From Dermanyssus gallinae (lineage: Eukaryota > Arthropoda > Arachnida > Mesostigmata > Dermanyssidae), in the NCBI GenBank assembly GCA_003439945.1, contig QVRM01002448.1:62001-126000 (forward strand): 64,000 nucleotides of DNA, given 5' to 3'. Numbering within the stretch: position 1 is the stretch's first letter; each line of letters opens with the position of its first letter. The notes below the pieces were generated by a model. The model was not told where the DNA came from. It saw only the letters and a program-made list of their open reading frames with translations, and did no database searches. The position numbers were made by a program, and so were the translations under genes. Below, in pieces: positions 26,212-54,269 of the stretch.

Positions 26212-27034
26212 GTGAGTGTGATTTTGATTAGAAATATATATATATAGTTAGCACCTGCAAAGTTCTGAAATATCTGGTATCTCCAAATGTTCATTCGTAC
26301 TTGTGAGGGGTCTCAATCACCCTGAAATTGCACTATACATATATTTATTTAGAGTGCAACTTTAGGGTGAATTTCCTTGCCAACGAGGCGATGTTCATAC
26401 TCTAGGACTCGGAACGACACTTTCTCGCTTGTAAGCATTTGCATAATGACTTTGTGCAATGGCGTACAACTATGTCGTTCAAACCTAAGTGACAGAATGT
26501 AGATACCTCACGGCCAAAGGAAGGGGAGCTGGTTAATTGGTCTCATCACCTGGTTGCTGTTCTGGGCCGCCGCCGTTCAATCGCGTATGTTTGCTGTCGG
26601 GTTTATTTACAGCAACGAAAAAGTGTGTCAACGACCTCCTCCCACAGTCCGGCCTGGAGCAGAGGGATCAACAGGCGTTGCTGGAAATGATCAAGCCGAT
26701 GCACGTGCTCCAGAGGGAACACAGCACTGATCAGTCCGGTCGACAACATGCTCAGCACACGTTTACACCTCCGTATAAGTGCTCCCCTCAGGGAGAGCTC
26801 CTGACGATCTCACCAGCCGAAGTGTACGTTACGAGCATGGGCAAGCACCTAGACGCAACCGATAAGGTGTCACAACGAGCGAAAGCGCAGAAGGTATTCA
26901 GAGACGCCCTGCCGTGCATGGAGGAGATTTTCAAAAATCAGCCGTCACCTAATCAAAAAAGCCTGAGCGGTCAGCCCGGAGGACCACGAAGGACACACCA
27001 CAGCACTTCGACAGAACGCCCACGTACACCCTAA
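26028..27034 (+). CDS. Two-exon gene for a secreted protein of unknown family
   Basis: Exon 1 is 26028-26211 and exon 2 is 26613-27034. The 401-bp intron has a GTGAGT donor and a TTTATTTACAG acceptor, and the phases match (606 coding nt, 201 residues). The protein starts with a clear signal peptide (MLLKLLLVVGLTAAIASA, cleavage likely after Ala-18 or close by). Then comes a charged Arg/His/Asp/Ser/Gly linker and a likely helical domain with three cysteines (TKKCVND, PPYKCSP, LPCMEE). The tail is Pro/Ser/Thr/Arg-rich (STERPRTP). An odd cysteine number suggests a free thiol or a dimer. I do not recognise the family. The chosen ATG has A at -3 and begins the hydrophobic core; no ATG precedes it in frame. 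Conserved splicing, signal peptide and promoter signals make it likely to be real. Confidence 0.7.
26373..26402 (+). repeat. 30-bp repeat shared with 29109-29138
   Basis: TTCCTTGCCAACGAGGCGAT then GTTCATACTC, one mismatch from 29109-29138. This copy lies in the intron of the secreted-protein gene. Probably a fragment of an unrecognised interspersed repeat. Confidence 0.6.
26613..27034 (+). CDS. Secreted protein gene, exon 2
   Basis: 422 nt after the TTACAG acceptor, needing one base from exon 1, which exon 1 supplies. Encodes TKKCVNDLLPQSG through a helical region (LLEMIKPMHVLQRE, then DATDKVSQRAKAQKVFRDAL) to the TAA at 27032-27034. Confidence 0.7.
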
Positions 27035-27163
27035 GCACCACAAATGAAAAAGCAAAACAAGAAAGCCAAAAATGGACAACCAGCCGGAAAGTTCGCAATG
27101 TGATCGAAACACATGATATTTACGAGTATTTCTTTCTAAAATGATATATATATACATTGTTGG

Positions 27164-27184
27164 AATAAAAGTAACTGGAATAAA
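27164..27184 (+). terminator. Polyadenylation signals of the secreted-protein gene
   Basis: Two AATAAA hexamers, at 27164-27169 and 27179-27184, lie about 130-150 bases after the stop codon. Confidence 0.5.
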
Positions 27185-27269
27185 TGTTAAGTTTATTTTC
27201 CGTATAATACATTAGGTATATGTTACACACATCAACTAGCTAAGCCAATGCGCATTGTGACTGTCACGT

Positions 27270-27485
27270 GTCCGTTTCGATGAGGCCAGGGCGAGACCAC
27301 TTCAGGAGTGTGCCCCGAACGAAGGCAGCGTTTCCACGTTGTATGTCAAGATCCAGGCGTTGTTAAAGAAAGCACGATGACCTGTTGTCACCGGATGACA
27401 GGTTTAACAAGGTCCCAACTTTGTGGATCAGCTGCTTGGTCCGAACGCCAGGGGCACCCAGGGTTTTAAACGCGAGAGGGCAAAA
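27270..27485 (-). mobile_element. LINE 3'-end fragment, older copy
   Basis: The minus strand shows the same block as 29398-29640 in a more decayed form (IQRGNAAS region near 27325, TLGAPGVRTKQ-like region near 27455). It begins about 90 bases after the polyadenylation signals of the secreted-protein gene. Confidence 0.5.
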
Positions 27486-27909
27486 TTCATGGGGATAGCC
27501 GATTGATGAGTATTTTCTCAACTTGTTAGTCTCCGCAAGGAATAAAATATAAAAATAATGTGTGACTATTTACCGTCTATAAAAACGACCCCGAGTTTTA
27601 TGTTCCTTACACGCACACAACATAAAAAGTACACAGAGTATATATATATATATCTTCTCATTGTAAGCATCTATAGCTACAACTCAGATTTACCTATGGT
27701 GCAATTGCAAGCTGCCACTATAAGTTTTCATTATCATTTTCCCAGGCATCGCTTGCACGATCTAAGCGTGTTCTATATATATATATATTTTTTTGGGGGG
27801 GATTTTCCGTGAGGCTATTGCCTGTGTACGGTTTTTTCATGTCATGGCTAATTTTATTCCACTCCGGCATTTACCTTGTCTAAATTGGAAACCATGCAAA
27901 CCAATTTAA

Positions 27910-27984
27910 GAGTGGCCGGTCTGGGTCTCGAACCCAGTCCTCCCGAATGCAAGGCAAAAACTTCGCCACTAAGCCATCTTGCTC

Positions 27985-27988
<4 letters not shown>
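27910..27988 (-). mobile_element. tRNA-like SINE head, separate family
   Basis: Minus strand: GATGGCTTAGTGGCGAAG (A box TGGCTTAGTGG) and ACTGGGTTCGAGACCCAG (a perfect T-arm with B box GGTTCGAGACC). No acceptor stem can be formed, so it is a tRNA-derived repeat or relic rather than a working tRNA. A (TA)n tract abuts it. Confidence 0.5.
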
Positions 27989-28027
<39 letters not shown>

Positions 28028-28029
28028 AT

Positions 28030-29060
28030 ATTACCGAATAGCCACTACGTTAAGATTTTCATCTATATATATACCTGACCTTAAAGTAAATGTGTTCTCA
28101 ACTGCACTTGAATCTGCTAATATCTATTGACAAACTAATTAACACGTTCCTGATATTTTAATATACACATGTGAAAATATGTTTTTAGCAACAGCATGCG
28201 TATCCAGAGGACGACCTCGAGCTGACACAAGAACAAGAGCTGTTAGTAGTTTTCGATTTTTTTATCTACAGTACTATATCTGCATGTCAACACAGTCTAA
28301 TAACGAATATGTAAACATCTAAACTTGCGAACATCCTTCTGTCAATTAAAGCAAGACCACATTTGAGAACCGCGGGAGAGTTGAAAGTGTGTCAACCAGG
28401 CAGCCTTGCTTGACTTTTAGAAACTAATTGCCGATTAATTTAAGTTTCGATATTTATTTACACCGCGCTACAGTATTGGATACTAAAGTTAGTCATTATC
28501 ATTAATTAGTTAGCATGGCTTTACGATGTAGTACTCATAGGTGATTCATTAGGGCTGCGTTAGACGGCATGGTTTACAGCTGGCTATTCAAAGGGACGAC
28601 GGCCAATCGTTATCGGTAAGAACATAGGAGGCGTGTAGTTCCAAATTTTAGAATCGAAGCCATTAGAATCAAACTAATTTCAAATTTTAGAATCCTATCT
28701 CAACTCTATAGGCATATCATAGTGGGTTTTAGATGACCTTTAGAGAAGAGAAATCTTTAGAACCATTATATTAGAAAATATCTATTAAATAATCTATCAA
28801 TAAATAGGCCACAAGATTTATTGCAGATGGCTATGCCTCTAAAAGTAAGTAGTGGTAGTATCGTAATCTTAAATTATACTAGTTTGGCAGAAACAACGTA
28901 GAGTGAATTTTGTGCGGGACTATTACGTTTGAAAGTTTGGCACTCTTTCTATTGAGAAGGCGTCCGAGCTTAGGCATGGGCATTTACAAAGCATGTCGTC
29001 GACCAATGGAATCGCGGGTTTTATTGTAGAGAGAGAATTTGTGGCGCCAGCGTTGAAGTA
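28030..29060. other. Anonymous AT-rich sequence
   Basis: No open frame, repeat or signal that I can name. Confidence 0.4.
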
Positions 29061-29262
29061 TGTGGAGCAGAGTTTTGCAACATTGGCTGTCACGCAGAGT
29101 GGAAGTTTTTCCTTGTCAACGAGGCGATGTTCATACTCGACTGGTTAACGCTAAACAGACATATCTGATCGATAACGTTGTTACATCTGCCTTTCCTGCC
29201 CATTCTAAGACAACCCAGATACAGCCAGTATCGGCAGATAAAGGCGGTTAAAACTAATGCGT

Positions 29263-29267
<5 letters not shown>

Positions 29268-29317
<50 letters not shown>
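29268..29317. repeat. (TA)n microsatellite, 50 bp
   Basis: Pure TA run. Confidence 0.95.
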
Positions 29318-29324
<7 letters not shown>

Positions 29325-29397
29325 TTATTTGCTTATAGGCAAGATGTAACAATTGTCTCCTTATGAACGTGTACACCGGATAAATTTAGTGAAAACG

Positions 29398-29640
29398 TCA
29401 CATATCCTCCAGATTCGGGCGTGTCCAGTCTAGCAGAGTTCCACGCACAGAGGCGGCGTTACCCCGTTGAATGTCCAGCGATAGTCTTTGGTGCAGGTAC
29501 TTAACAGCTCTAGTGTCCCCTGTCAAACGATTGAGCGCCTTGCCGACACGTTGAATAAGTTTGTGCGTCTTCGGGCCAGGTTCCCCTAATGTCTCGAATG
29601 CCAGTGGACGAAAGATTTTTCGAAAGACGTATACGTATAT
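29398..29640 (-). mobile_element. LINE 3'-end fragment (NAASVLGT type)
   Basis: Minus strand reads RPLAFETLGEPGPKTHKLIQ, then YLHQRLSLDIQRGNAASVRG and ends near 29398. Nucleotide sequence is clearly related to 59120-59300. Only the C-terminus of the element is left. Confidence 0.7.
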
Positions 29641-29669
29641 ATCTCCTGCGGCCTGTTGTTCCAAGTCAG

Positions 29670-31120
29670 GTCAATCTAGGGCGGAGTTAACGTCAAAGGA
29701 CGGCCAAGAAAAGCGTAACAACAGTTCGGAAAAACGACAGACGCAATGTTAGTTGTGACTGTGTTTTTAACGGATCTGACTCAATCGTATCAACGCAGCG
29801 GGGAAAAGCGCCGGCAGCCATCACGGCGCCAACGTCTGTTTACTGGTAAGGATATCTCGCTCTCCTTTGCTCAATCGTTGTCTCACGCCCCCAGCAATCG
29901 TGGCGCCGGAGGCAAATTTTTAACATCGAGAAGCGGGACAACATCCGCGTTTTAAAAGGTATTTCCCCGAAAGGCTCACAGACATACACGCGCACATAAG
30001 ATTCTGCAGCTGATAGAATTCTGCCACGACACTGTACCTCGGGATAGTCCTGTGGGATTTTCCCACAAGCCTAATAGCAGCAGCGGGGCAGTACGTGTAA
30101 CTATCACTGCGACACGTGGGCCGATCACACGCCCAGTCAGAAAAATCCAAGGCGCCTTTTGCCTAAGCGCTTTTACGCCGCTGCGGATATGCATATATAT
30201 ATATCGTTTCTTGCAAAACATTCTCCCTTTTCGTAAGTGGTTTTTAGGGTCACGTGAATCATTGCACATTTGGCTTTTCTGTCAAACAACAAACGAAACG
30301 CCTATGCTGAGAACAATGACGCTAATTGTACAACCTGAGATTTTCAATCAAATGTGTGCGGTAAAGTGGCAAGTAAAATAAAAAATGTATAGAAATGAAA
30401 GCTATCACATCGACTAACAGACATGCATTTTTCAGAAATTACACTCGATGCCAGTATACAGATTCCAACATCAAGCAGCCCAATTACTTAGATTTCAAAG
30501 ATATCGGGAGCGTATAATCTAAACAAGTCGAAACTGTTGTATGCTACAACTTTTCGGCTGGGAGAATACTGGCTTAAAGAGGCTGGCTAAAAGCCTCATC
30601 GGTTGTCTGGCAAGGCTAAAGAAACCGGGAAAAATCAGCATTTTCCCAAAGTTTGAAGATGATCGTTGCGGGTACACCGTGTTAGCTTTAGATATAACAT
30701 AACTTCATTCATAATGGAGAAACTATCTATTCTGAATGAAGGTCAGGCGAAACCTTACCTGCCTTCCAATGGAGAAAGCGCCCCTTTACTTAAACTTTAC
30801 TTTAAAAAGTCGCTCTCTCCGCTGGACAATTTATTGAAGGCGTTTTTGCCGCACTGTGCCTAGCAAAGCTCCTCGGTTTAGTGTAACTATGCATGTTATC
30901 AATGCGGTGAATCACTTACACACATTCTAAATATTCTTGACCAAGAATAGTAATTCGTATAATAAAATAATAATTGTTAATAATAGAAAATGTAACTATT
31001 TTAATTTCTCCGATTAAACAGGTAGGCAATCTCCGGTGGATTCACCGCCCAGGAAAATTCAAAACAGTCTTCACTTCCAAAATCATAATATTCCTAACTT
31101 GTCCATATGACCACCGTTTT
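29670..31120. other. Anonymous sequence between LINE end and mariner copy 2
   Basis: Short open frames only, with no family match. Confidence 0.4.
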
Positions 31121-31129
31121 TTATATATA

Positions 31130-32419
31130 CAGGTAGTTCAATAAGTTCTTAGAATGAGCTTTTTAGAATTCGAATTTTGGCACGCTTTCACCGCTAATAG
31201 GAACTGCAACTTTTCGACTGCTAGCACTCAATATATTATGGTGATTGGCCGTTGCGATTTCGTTTGATAGCTTTTCCCGTGCAACGTATCGGCGTGATTT
31301 TTAAAAATGGAGAAAAAAGAGTTTCGAGTGGTTATCAAGCATTTTTATTTCAAAGGTTGGAATGCGACCCAAGTAAAAATTGAGTTAGACGAGACGTACA
31401 GTGACTCTGCGCCATGTTTTGCCACTGTTTCCAACTGGATTAATGTGTTAAAAAGAGGTCGCAGAAGCTTCGAGGATGAACTACGTCCAGGAGGCCAAAA
31501 AACGGCAACTGATGAGGAAAACGTAGAGAAAGTGCGAAAAATTCTTGGCACAGATAAGCGAATGAACATTAAGGAAATAGCGGAGGCATTAGGGATTAGT
31601 TTAGGCAGTGTGCATTTTATCCTACACGAAAACTTGAAGATGAAAGAGCTTAGAGCAAAATGGCTGCCGCATTTGCTCAACCAAGGCCAAAAAGACGCGC
31701 CTGTTTTGGCTTTACAGCGAAATTTGGCCAAGATGTCGAACAATCTGTCGGATTTTTGGTGCAGATTCATGACCGTCGATGAAAGCCGGGTTCATCACTA
31801 CACTCCCAAGACCCAAGAAGCATCTTGCCAATGGTGTGCACCTGATGAAGGACCTCCGAAGAGGGTGCGGACAACGGCATTGACCGGAAAGGTGATGGCT
31901 ACAGTTTTTTAAGACCAACGTAGAATAATGCTGGTCGACTACCTTGAGAGCTGTAAAACGATCACAGGAGAATATTATGCAAGACTGTTGGACTGCCGTT
32001 AGCAAGAACTCATCGTGAAACTACCCGCTTTGCAGAAGAAGGTTGTCCCGTTTCACCAGGGCAATGCTCCTGCACACAAGTCCCGGCAAGCATCGGCAAA
32101 ACTGGCCCAACTGAGGTTCGAACTTATTGAACAGCCCTCCTATTCTCCAGACCTGGCCCCCTCTGATTATTTCCTCTTCGGACATTTGAAGAATAGTCTC
32201 GGTGGAAAGCGTTTTCCCAGCAATGAAGAGGTTAAGGCTGCTGTCAATGCCTATTTTCAGTCTAACGACGCGGAATTCTACTCAAGAGGTATGAAAGTTC
32301 TGAAATCTCGGTGGGAAAAGTGTATTGAGCTTCTCGGAGAGTATATCGAATAAGAAAAATTTAAAAACATGATTTGGAAAATTCTCGGTTTTCATTCTAA
32401 GAACTTATTGAACTACCTG
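31130..32419 (+). mobile_element. mariner element, copy 2 (inactive)
   Basis: 1,290 bp between TA dinucleotides (31128-31129 and 32420-32421) in a short (TA)n run. Ends are CAGGTAGTTCAATAAG inverted. Flanks differ from copy 1, so this is a separate insertion rather than part of one larger duplication. Confidence 0.93.
31307..32353 (+). pseudogene. mariner transposase pseudogene, copy 2
   Basis: 349 codons in one frame with two internal stops: TAA at 31910-31912 in place of the conserved Trp after VMATVF, and TAG at 32000-32002. First catalytic Asp is kept (VDESRVHHYTP), the second is Gly (HQGNAPAHKS), the third is kept (YSPDLAPSDYFLF). Both stops and the Asp-to-Gly change are shared with copy 1. 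Confidence 0.92.
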
Positions 32420-32594
32420 TATATATATATATGAATCGTTTTTTAACCAGTTATCAAGCACCTAAACTTATCAGATTTCCGTACGGGGCGGTGCTTTCAC
32501 TCAGCCAATAACTGTAACATTCCTGAAATTACAGCCGATCAGTTGGCAAACGACCATCCAGACGCAAAAAAAGTTGGCCAATTAATCGTAACTC

Positions 32595-32600
32595 TTTATT
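32595..32600 (-). terminator. Candidate polyadenylation signal of the Tudor gene
   Basis: AATAAA on the minus strand, about 840 bases after the stop and the first exact hexamer I see downstream. The implied 3' UTR would include the (TA)n tract at 33014-33052. A variant signal nearer the stop is possible. Confidence 0.3.
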
Positions 32601-33011
32601 GAAATTGTGTAAGATGAACTCTCGAGAGATGGCATTCACATCAGGGCGACACAAACACAAAAAGGTTCATATGGTCTGCACATATCTTTCTTTCCACATA
32701 TCTAATATAGGTAGGGTCGCCTTGGCGATTAGTCAGCAAATGCCTCTGCAGACTCACAGAATTGACTTGCCTTTCTTTCAGATTCGTTGGCAGATGTTAT
32801 CTTCACCATGCCATACAATTGAGATTACGTTTAGTCTAACCAAAACGATGTAGAGACGCTTTTTAATGATAGTCCGCGCAAGACCTTGTTGAGGCGAAAC
32901 TCACCGGAATACCACATTTCCTGGGATATATCGGTACATATTCTAGCTTTGTATAGAAAACATTTCAAACTTGAAAGTATCATATATACTATATAACAGG
33001 CTTGGTTCGAC

Positions 33012-33013
<2 letters not shown>

Positions 33014-33052
<39 letters not shown>
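33014..33052. repeat. (TA)n microsatellite
   Basis: About 39 bp, in the probable 3' UTR or downstream region of the Tudor gene. Confidence 0.95.
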
Positions 33053-33055
<3 letters not shown>

Positions 33056-33438
33056 TGAAGTAATCGCAAATGTAAACATTAGGATCGCGTTGTAGTTTGC
33101 AACAAAACGCCAAGAGTCGGGATCAGAACTGCTATATTAAACCCCTTCCTGGCACTAGAGACATTGAACGCTGCCACCAAGTCAACTACATAACTACTAA
33201 GTAATGTGGCGAGAGAGAGGGCATTCATCATGAATGATAAAGCCAGATTACTAAGTTGAACGGCACTCTGCCTTTTCAGGTGAACTGGAACAGCATTCGT
33301 GTTCCTTGACAGGCCTTGATGATACGCGCCGATAAACCAAGTCTCGGGAACGGCCCAGAGCAACACTCGAAGGCGCTTTCGAAGAAGCATCCGGACTCTG
33401 TTCACTAGCCATTGCTGGTCTTACGGGCACAGCGCCAG

Positions 33439-49629
<16,191 letters not shown>

Positions 49630-49639
49630 TGTCGGCGGT

Positions 49640-51400
49640 GGTGCCAGCAACAGCAGCAGCAGCAGCGGGTCTTTTCGTCTCCTAGACGCGACGACGTTCC
49701 TCCTCCGTGGTGACAGACACAGCGGCAACTCAGCGGCAGTCGACTCGGCACCTCGACGCGCCTTGGACTCAAACCAGCATGCATCCACAAGGAACCTAGC
49801 TGCTGCGTTCTCGTCGTCGTCGTCGGTGCAATATGCCCCCGACCTATGTCTGTCAGTCTGTCACTTACCCACTACGCACCTGTCATGCACACAGAACAAA
49901 CAGACACAAAACAAAAACGCAGACTCTGCAATTCTACTGTGAACGAATGAAAACGGCCGGCATCCGTTCCGGTTTCGCCGAAGCGCAATTCCTGCTGGTT
50001 CTCGTCGTTTCGTCTCTTAATTTCGTCTGCTTGTTGCTGTTTTTGTTGTTGTAGTTGTTGCTGCTGTTTTTGTAATTGTTGTTGTTGTTGTTGTTGCTGC
50101 TGTTATTGCTACTGCTGATAGTGCTGCTACAGCTATTAGTATTCTACCCCCGGAGCTGGCTGGTGTTCGACCTTCGTTTGACCTATGTGGTTGTTGTTTA
50201 GGTGACCAGTTTCAATGGGAGTAGTAGGGCTTCTACAAACAGCACACAGTCTTACCCGTTTGCGTCGTTGTTTGTCAGTTATAACAGCAACGATAACGAC
50301 AACGACAGTGGCAGCAGCAGCAGCAACTGCGGCAGCAACATTTATTCTTCAAACATACAACCTAACCATCAGTCGCACCGGAGACGGCGACGACGACGAC
50401 GACGACAAAAACGAAAGCAATAACAACAACAAGAGCAGCAAAAACAAGCAAACTTCTTAAGAAATTCCGCCGGAGCGACAGTAACAGTCGACGGTACTGC
50501 TCGTCCGCGTGCTGTCAGCAGGCCTAATAGTTGTCGTACGTAGAGAGGTAGAAGTAGAAACAGACTGACCACAACCACCACCACTACCAACAATAAGACT
50601 GACACCACGCGCCGCCCACGAATGAGACCAACGGCCAACAGCAGCGACAGCAGCAGCAGCAACAACAAGGCGGCGAAAGAAAGCACGGTCACCACACAGA
50701 GCGCGCACAGCCGAAACGTGCGGTGTTCATCGTCGTTGATCGTGCTGTTCAACGGGATCAACAAAAAACATGTGCTTCCACTGTCACCACAACGGCCAAT
50801 GATCATGCGTGCAGCTGCTAGTCAGCTCAGCTCAAAAAGACAAATCGTACCAGAGTTCTGTTGTTGTTGTTGTTGTTGTCTCGTCTCTGGTTCGACGCGA
50901 GCAATCGAAAGCGGCCCGAAGCGGCCCAACGATGATGACGATGGCGCCAAAACTAACGAACCCCTTACTTCGGCACTGCTCGCTGTTGCCGCACGACACC
51001 CACAAATCGCCGTCACACTGAGTGCGTTAACTATCACCTACAAGTTACAAGCGTCACTAACGTCTAACTCACGAGATTCGTATGTGATGATGATGATGAT
51101 GATGATGATAGTGATGACGATGATGCTTTTTTTTCTTTTCTATCGCTATGTTGTTGTTGTTGCTGCTGCTAGTTAAATCGCTAACTATAAAGCCACTAAC
51201 GGCGGCACGACACGGCACGGCTACTGAGATCAGCAGCTCTCGGACGCGGCCGACGTTGTTCTGACTAGCAGACGCACCGCACCTACTTTCAGGCTATGTT
51301 TTTATGCTAGCTTTCGAACTTGACTCGCTTGCTGCTGCTGCTGCTGCTGCTGCGGCTACCCGACGAATGATTCGCGTTCCCACGCGTTACAATACGCCGC
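49640..51400. other. Triplet-repeat region at and upstream of the Tudor gene 5' end
   Basis: Runs of CAG, GTT, CTG, CAA, CGA and GAT (for example 49648-49666, 50080-50100, 50385-50405, 50860-50880, 51085-51112, 51331-51352). Probable 5' UTR, promoter and upstream sequence of the minus-strand Tudor gene. No coding exon is supported upstream of 49629. Confidence 0.4.
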
Positions 51401-52199
51401 ACAGCCGGTGATGCACGTCAGCGCACGTTGGCGTATGTAACCTGCCCTCGTTTTGGCTTCGTTTCGGCTCAACTTTGGCTGCTTCCTTGCTGGCGTGACA
51501 ACAACGTGCAATTATTCTATTATTACAGATAGAGACAGGAGGCATAAGAAGGTAAAGAAATGAGACAACCGAGAGAGGGGGATTGAGGGATAGAAAATCT
51601 ATGATCATTCGTCGCGAAACTTCGTCGCTGTTTAGAGAGACGACGATGCCACTACGAGATGCCACAGCTAGCCGCAATTGTTGGTACAGCCGAGAAAAAA
51701 CAGAGCACCACGCACATTCAGCTCAACGGCTTCTCTTTATACTCAATGTGTTTGTCGCTCTCTCATTGGCACCCGCTTCGTCATGTTAGCAACCTGACAG
51801 TCCATCAACATAGTATTGCAGCTGGAGTTGATCGAAGGAAATGCAACTAGGCATATGGATGAATATGCGATGTAATGCGCGACCACATGTACGAACGCTA
51901 TAGCTCGGTCGTTCAGAACTCACGACATGTTATCACTATGTAATGAAAACCATGGCGTACAACAAAACTGAAGAAAGTTGGCAGTTACTCAATCAAACCA
52001 ATGTTATTTGATTGTCGACCAATGTATATATATATATATATATAGCTTTTTACTATAATCTGCAAAACTTCGGATGGATATATTCATATATATACATTTT
52101 TTTTATTTGACCGTTTTTTTCTGGACAGCATATTTATTTAAATTCAATAATTTCCTCATTGAGCTTACAAATGAACAAATTTTCAACAATTATAATAAT

Positions 52200-54170
52200 T
52201 AAGGGCATTTTGCAGAAAAGCCTATCGCACGCGTCTTCCCGCTCTTGTCAATGTGTTTATTAGTCTTTTGAATGTTTTAATTGTGCTGGATAGCTTATCC
52301 AAATGCACACGTTTTAATATATCCGGTGAAATTAAATACTTATGTTGTTTAAGTTTGGTTTTCCATTCCTTACCTGATAACTCTAATACACATGTATACC
52401 AATGAGGAAACCTGGCATTTATGATTACCAGGCACTCATTAAACATCGAATAAATTGTCACAAGCCTTGTATATGGGTGTTACAACATTGTGTACAGCCC
52501 TTATGGTATGGTAAGTTTTATTGAAAGAAGGGTTCCTGCCATAATTTAGTCGAAACGCTGTATATGTATATTCCATAAAAGTGCAGTATCTTTTCAGCTT
52601 TCCATATGCTCTCAGTGGTTGCCCTATTCGAATATAGTTCGTATACATATTTTCTGAAAAGTTACTGTTAGTTCGACGTTTGACTTGAAAGAGGCATCAT
52701 ACAACAAGACACCATATTTAAAAAAATCATAATGCACGATGTTTTTATTCGAGAGAGGCAATGCGTCGTAACTCGTGCAAAAATAAAGCCTTCTCCCCTA
52801 AGCTTGCCTCTCATATGTTTAATATGGATTTCTCATTTTATGTTATTCTGGAACTTTAGACCAAGGTCTTTATAGTTGTTTACCTCACCAATTATCGGAC
52901 AACTGCAGTTTATCTTAAGATCTATGCTCGAGCCGGCAATGGAGATGAAGCACAACCTGGTATCATTACATCTGTTCAATGGCAGGCTTTCAACTTTAGT
53001 ATCTGCATAACAGCCCAAGGAAGCACACTGCGTGGCAGACAATGTTTAGTGGCGGTTCACCAGCGTACCTCATCTTAATTTGCATAATGTTTGTTGTTTA
53101 CATTAATTTTACTTGTTACCTTCTCTATTAGCTTCACTTCTAGTATTACTCTCAATCAGGATGCATGTATCATGTGCGAACTAAACAATTTGCACATCGC
53201 TGCAAAATAAGTGTAGATTCGCGAATGCACATATTAAATAGTGTTGATCCCAGAACGGAACCCTGAGGTACGCCGTAACTAACAAGAGCAGGCTCACTGA
53301 AACACTCCTAATGCTTTGCACACTGTTGCCTGTCTGGTACATAGCCTCCACATATGTCGTAATTTGTCTTGCATAGACTCAAATCCTTTAATTTATTTAA
53401 TGATCCTATTCGATCTACACAATATTTCTGTGAATCAAGAAAGACCAGACAAACTTGTATTTTCTTCGCTATCATTGTCTCAATAAAGTTTCCAACTTTA
53501 ATAATTGCATCATCAGTACTTTGCCTTTCCCTAAACCCAAATTTTTCCGGACATATATATTTTTCAACAAAATTAACGATATGAAAATCCAATAATTTTT
53601 CGAAAATTTGCCAAATACAGTTACAGTACAATTAATAGAGATAAGTCTAATATTATCAAGACACATCTTGCCTCCTTCATGAAGCAGTGTAGCAAAGATG
53701 ACTTCCAAATTGTGAGTTGCAGTTTGAAAAAAAACATTATTTATAGAGTTCTCCCAACAATGGTGACAGGACATCTGCACTCCACCAGTTCCGTAGAAAT
53801 CTTATCAATTCCCTTGATTGGTGAGTTTTTTTGGAAGTTTAATAATTTGAATTACTTTAGTTGAGGAATATTTTGTTTGATGGGCTTTTAAGATCAGTTA
53901 GAATTGCTTTACTGGACCCTGCGGATTCCGAAATTTTAGTTTCAGTTTCTGCTAGATGTCTATTAAGATAAATAGGTGTATCGTTGAGCCGTCCTTCAGG
54001 ATCAACTTATAGATCTTCATTAGACAACTGTTTAGAAACGGGACCCTTAAGCTCGCTTAGCATTATCTTGATTCGTATCTTTCTTTGAAGCTAAGAATTT
54101 TGCTTCTAGGCTTTCTTCACGCAAACAGCAATTATTTGTTTGAGTTGATTTCTATACCTATTCAATTTTA
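52200..54170 (-). mobile_element. Degenerate Jockey/CR1-like LINE, minus strand
   Basis: Reading the minus strand from about 54170 down: a linker like NHPHKLKLNRYRNQLKQ, then LLHEGGKMCLDNIRLISI and IFEKLLDFHIVNFVEK, FGFRERQSTDDAII and CLVFLDSQKYCVDRIG. Then VSYGVPQGSVLGSTLFN (53215-53300), LGCYADTKVESL (YADD region), VNNYKDLGLKFQNN and a C-terminal tail (SPDILKRVHLDKLSS). The order is that of an RT with its C-terminal domain. Many frameshifts and stops; YADD is damaged. Confidence 0.8.
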
Positions 54171-54216
54171 ATTTATGCGGGTGATTGGGGTTCAGATGAC
54201 GAACCTCACGGAAAAA

Positions 54217-54221
<5 letters not shown>

Positions 54222-54258
<37 letters not shown>
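54222..54258. repeat. (TA)n microsatellite
   Basis: About 37 bp at the 5' edge of the minus-strand LINE at 52200-54170. Confidence 0.95.
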
Positions 54259-54262
<4 letters not shown>

Positions 54263-54269
54263 AAGCAAT

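Noticed and set aside
25953..26294. 113-codon minus-strand frame over the secreted-protein exon
   Set aside because: Antisense shadow of GC-rich exon 1, without its own promoter or domain.
27910..27988. Possible tRNA gene on the minus strand
   Set aside because: A and B boxes and T-arm are good, but no acceptor stem forms, so it is called a tRNA-derived repeat.
33079..33405. 108-codon minus-strand frame just after the Tudor stop
   Set aside because: It starts with GTG, follows the in-frame TAG of exon 9 and shows no domain. Probably 3' UTR or downstream sequence.
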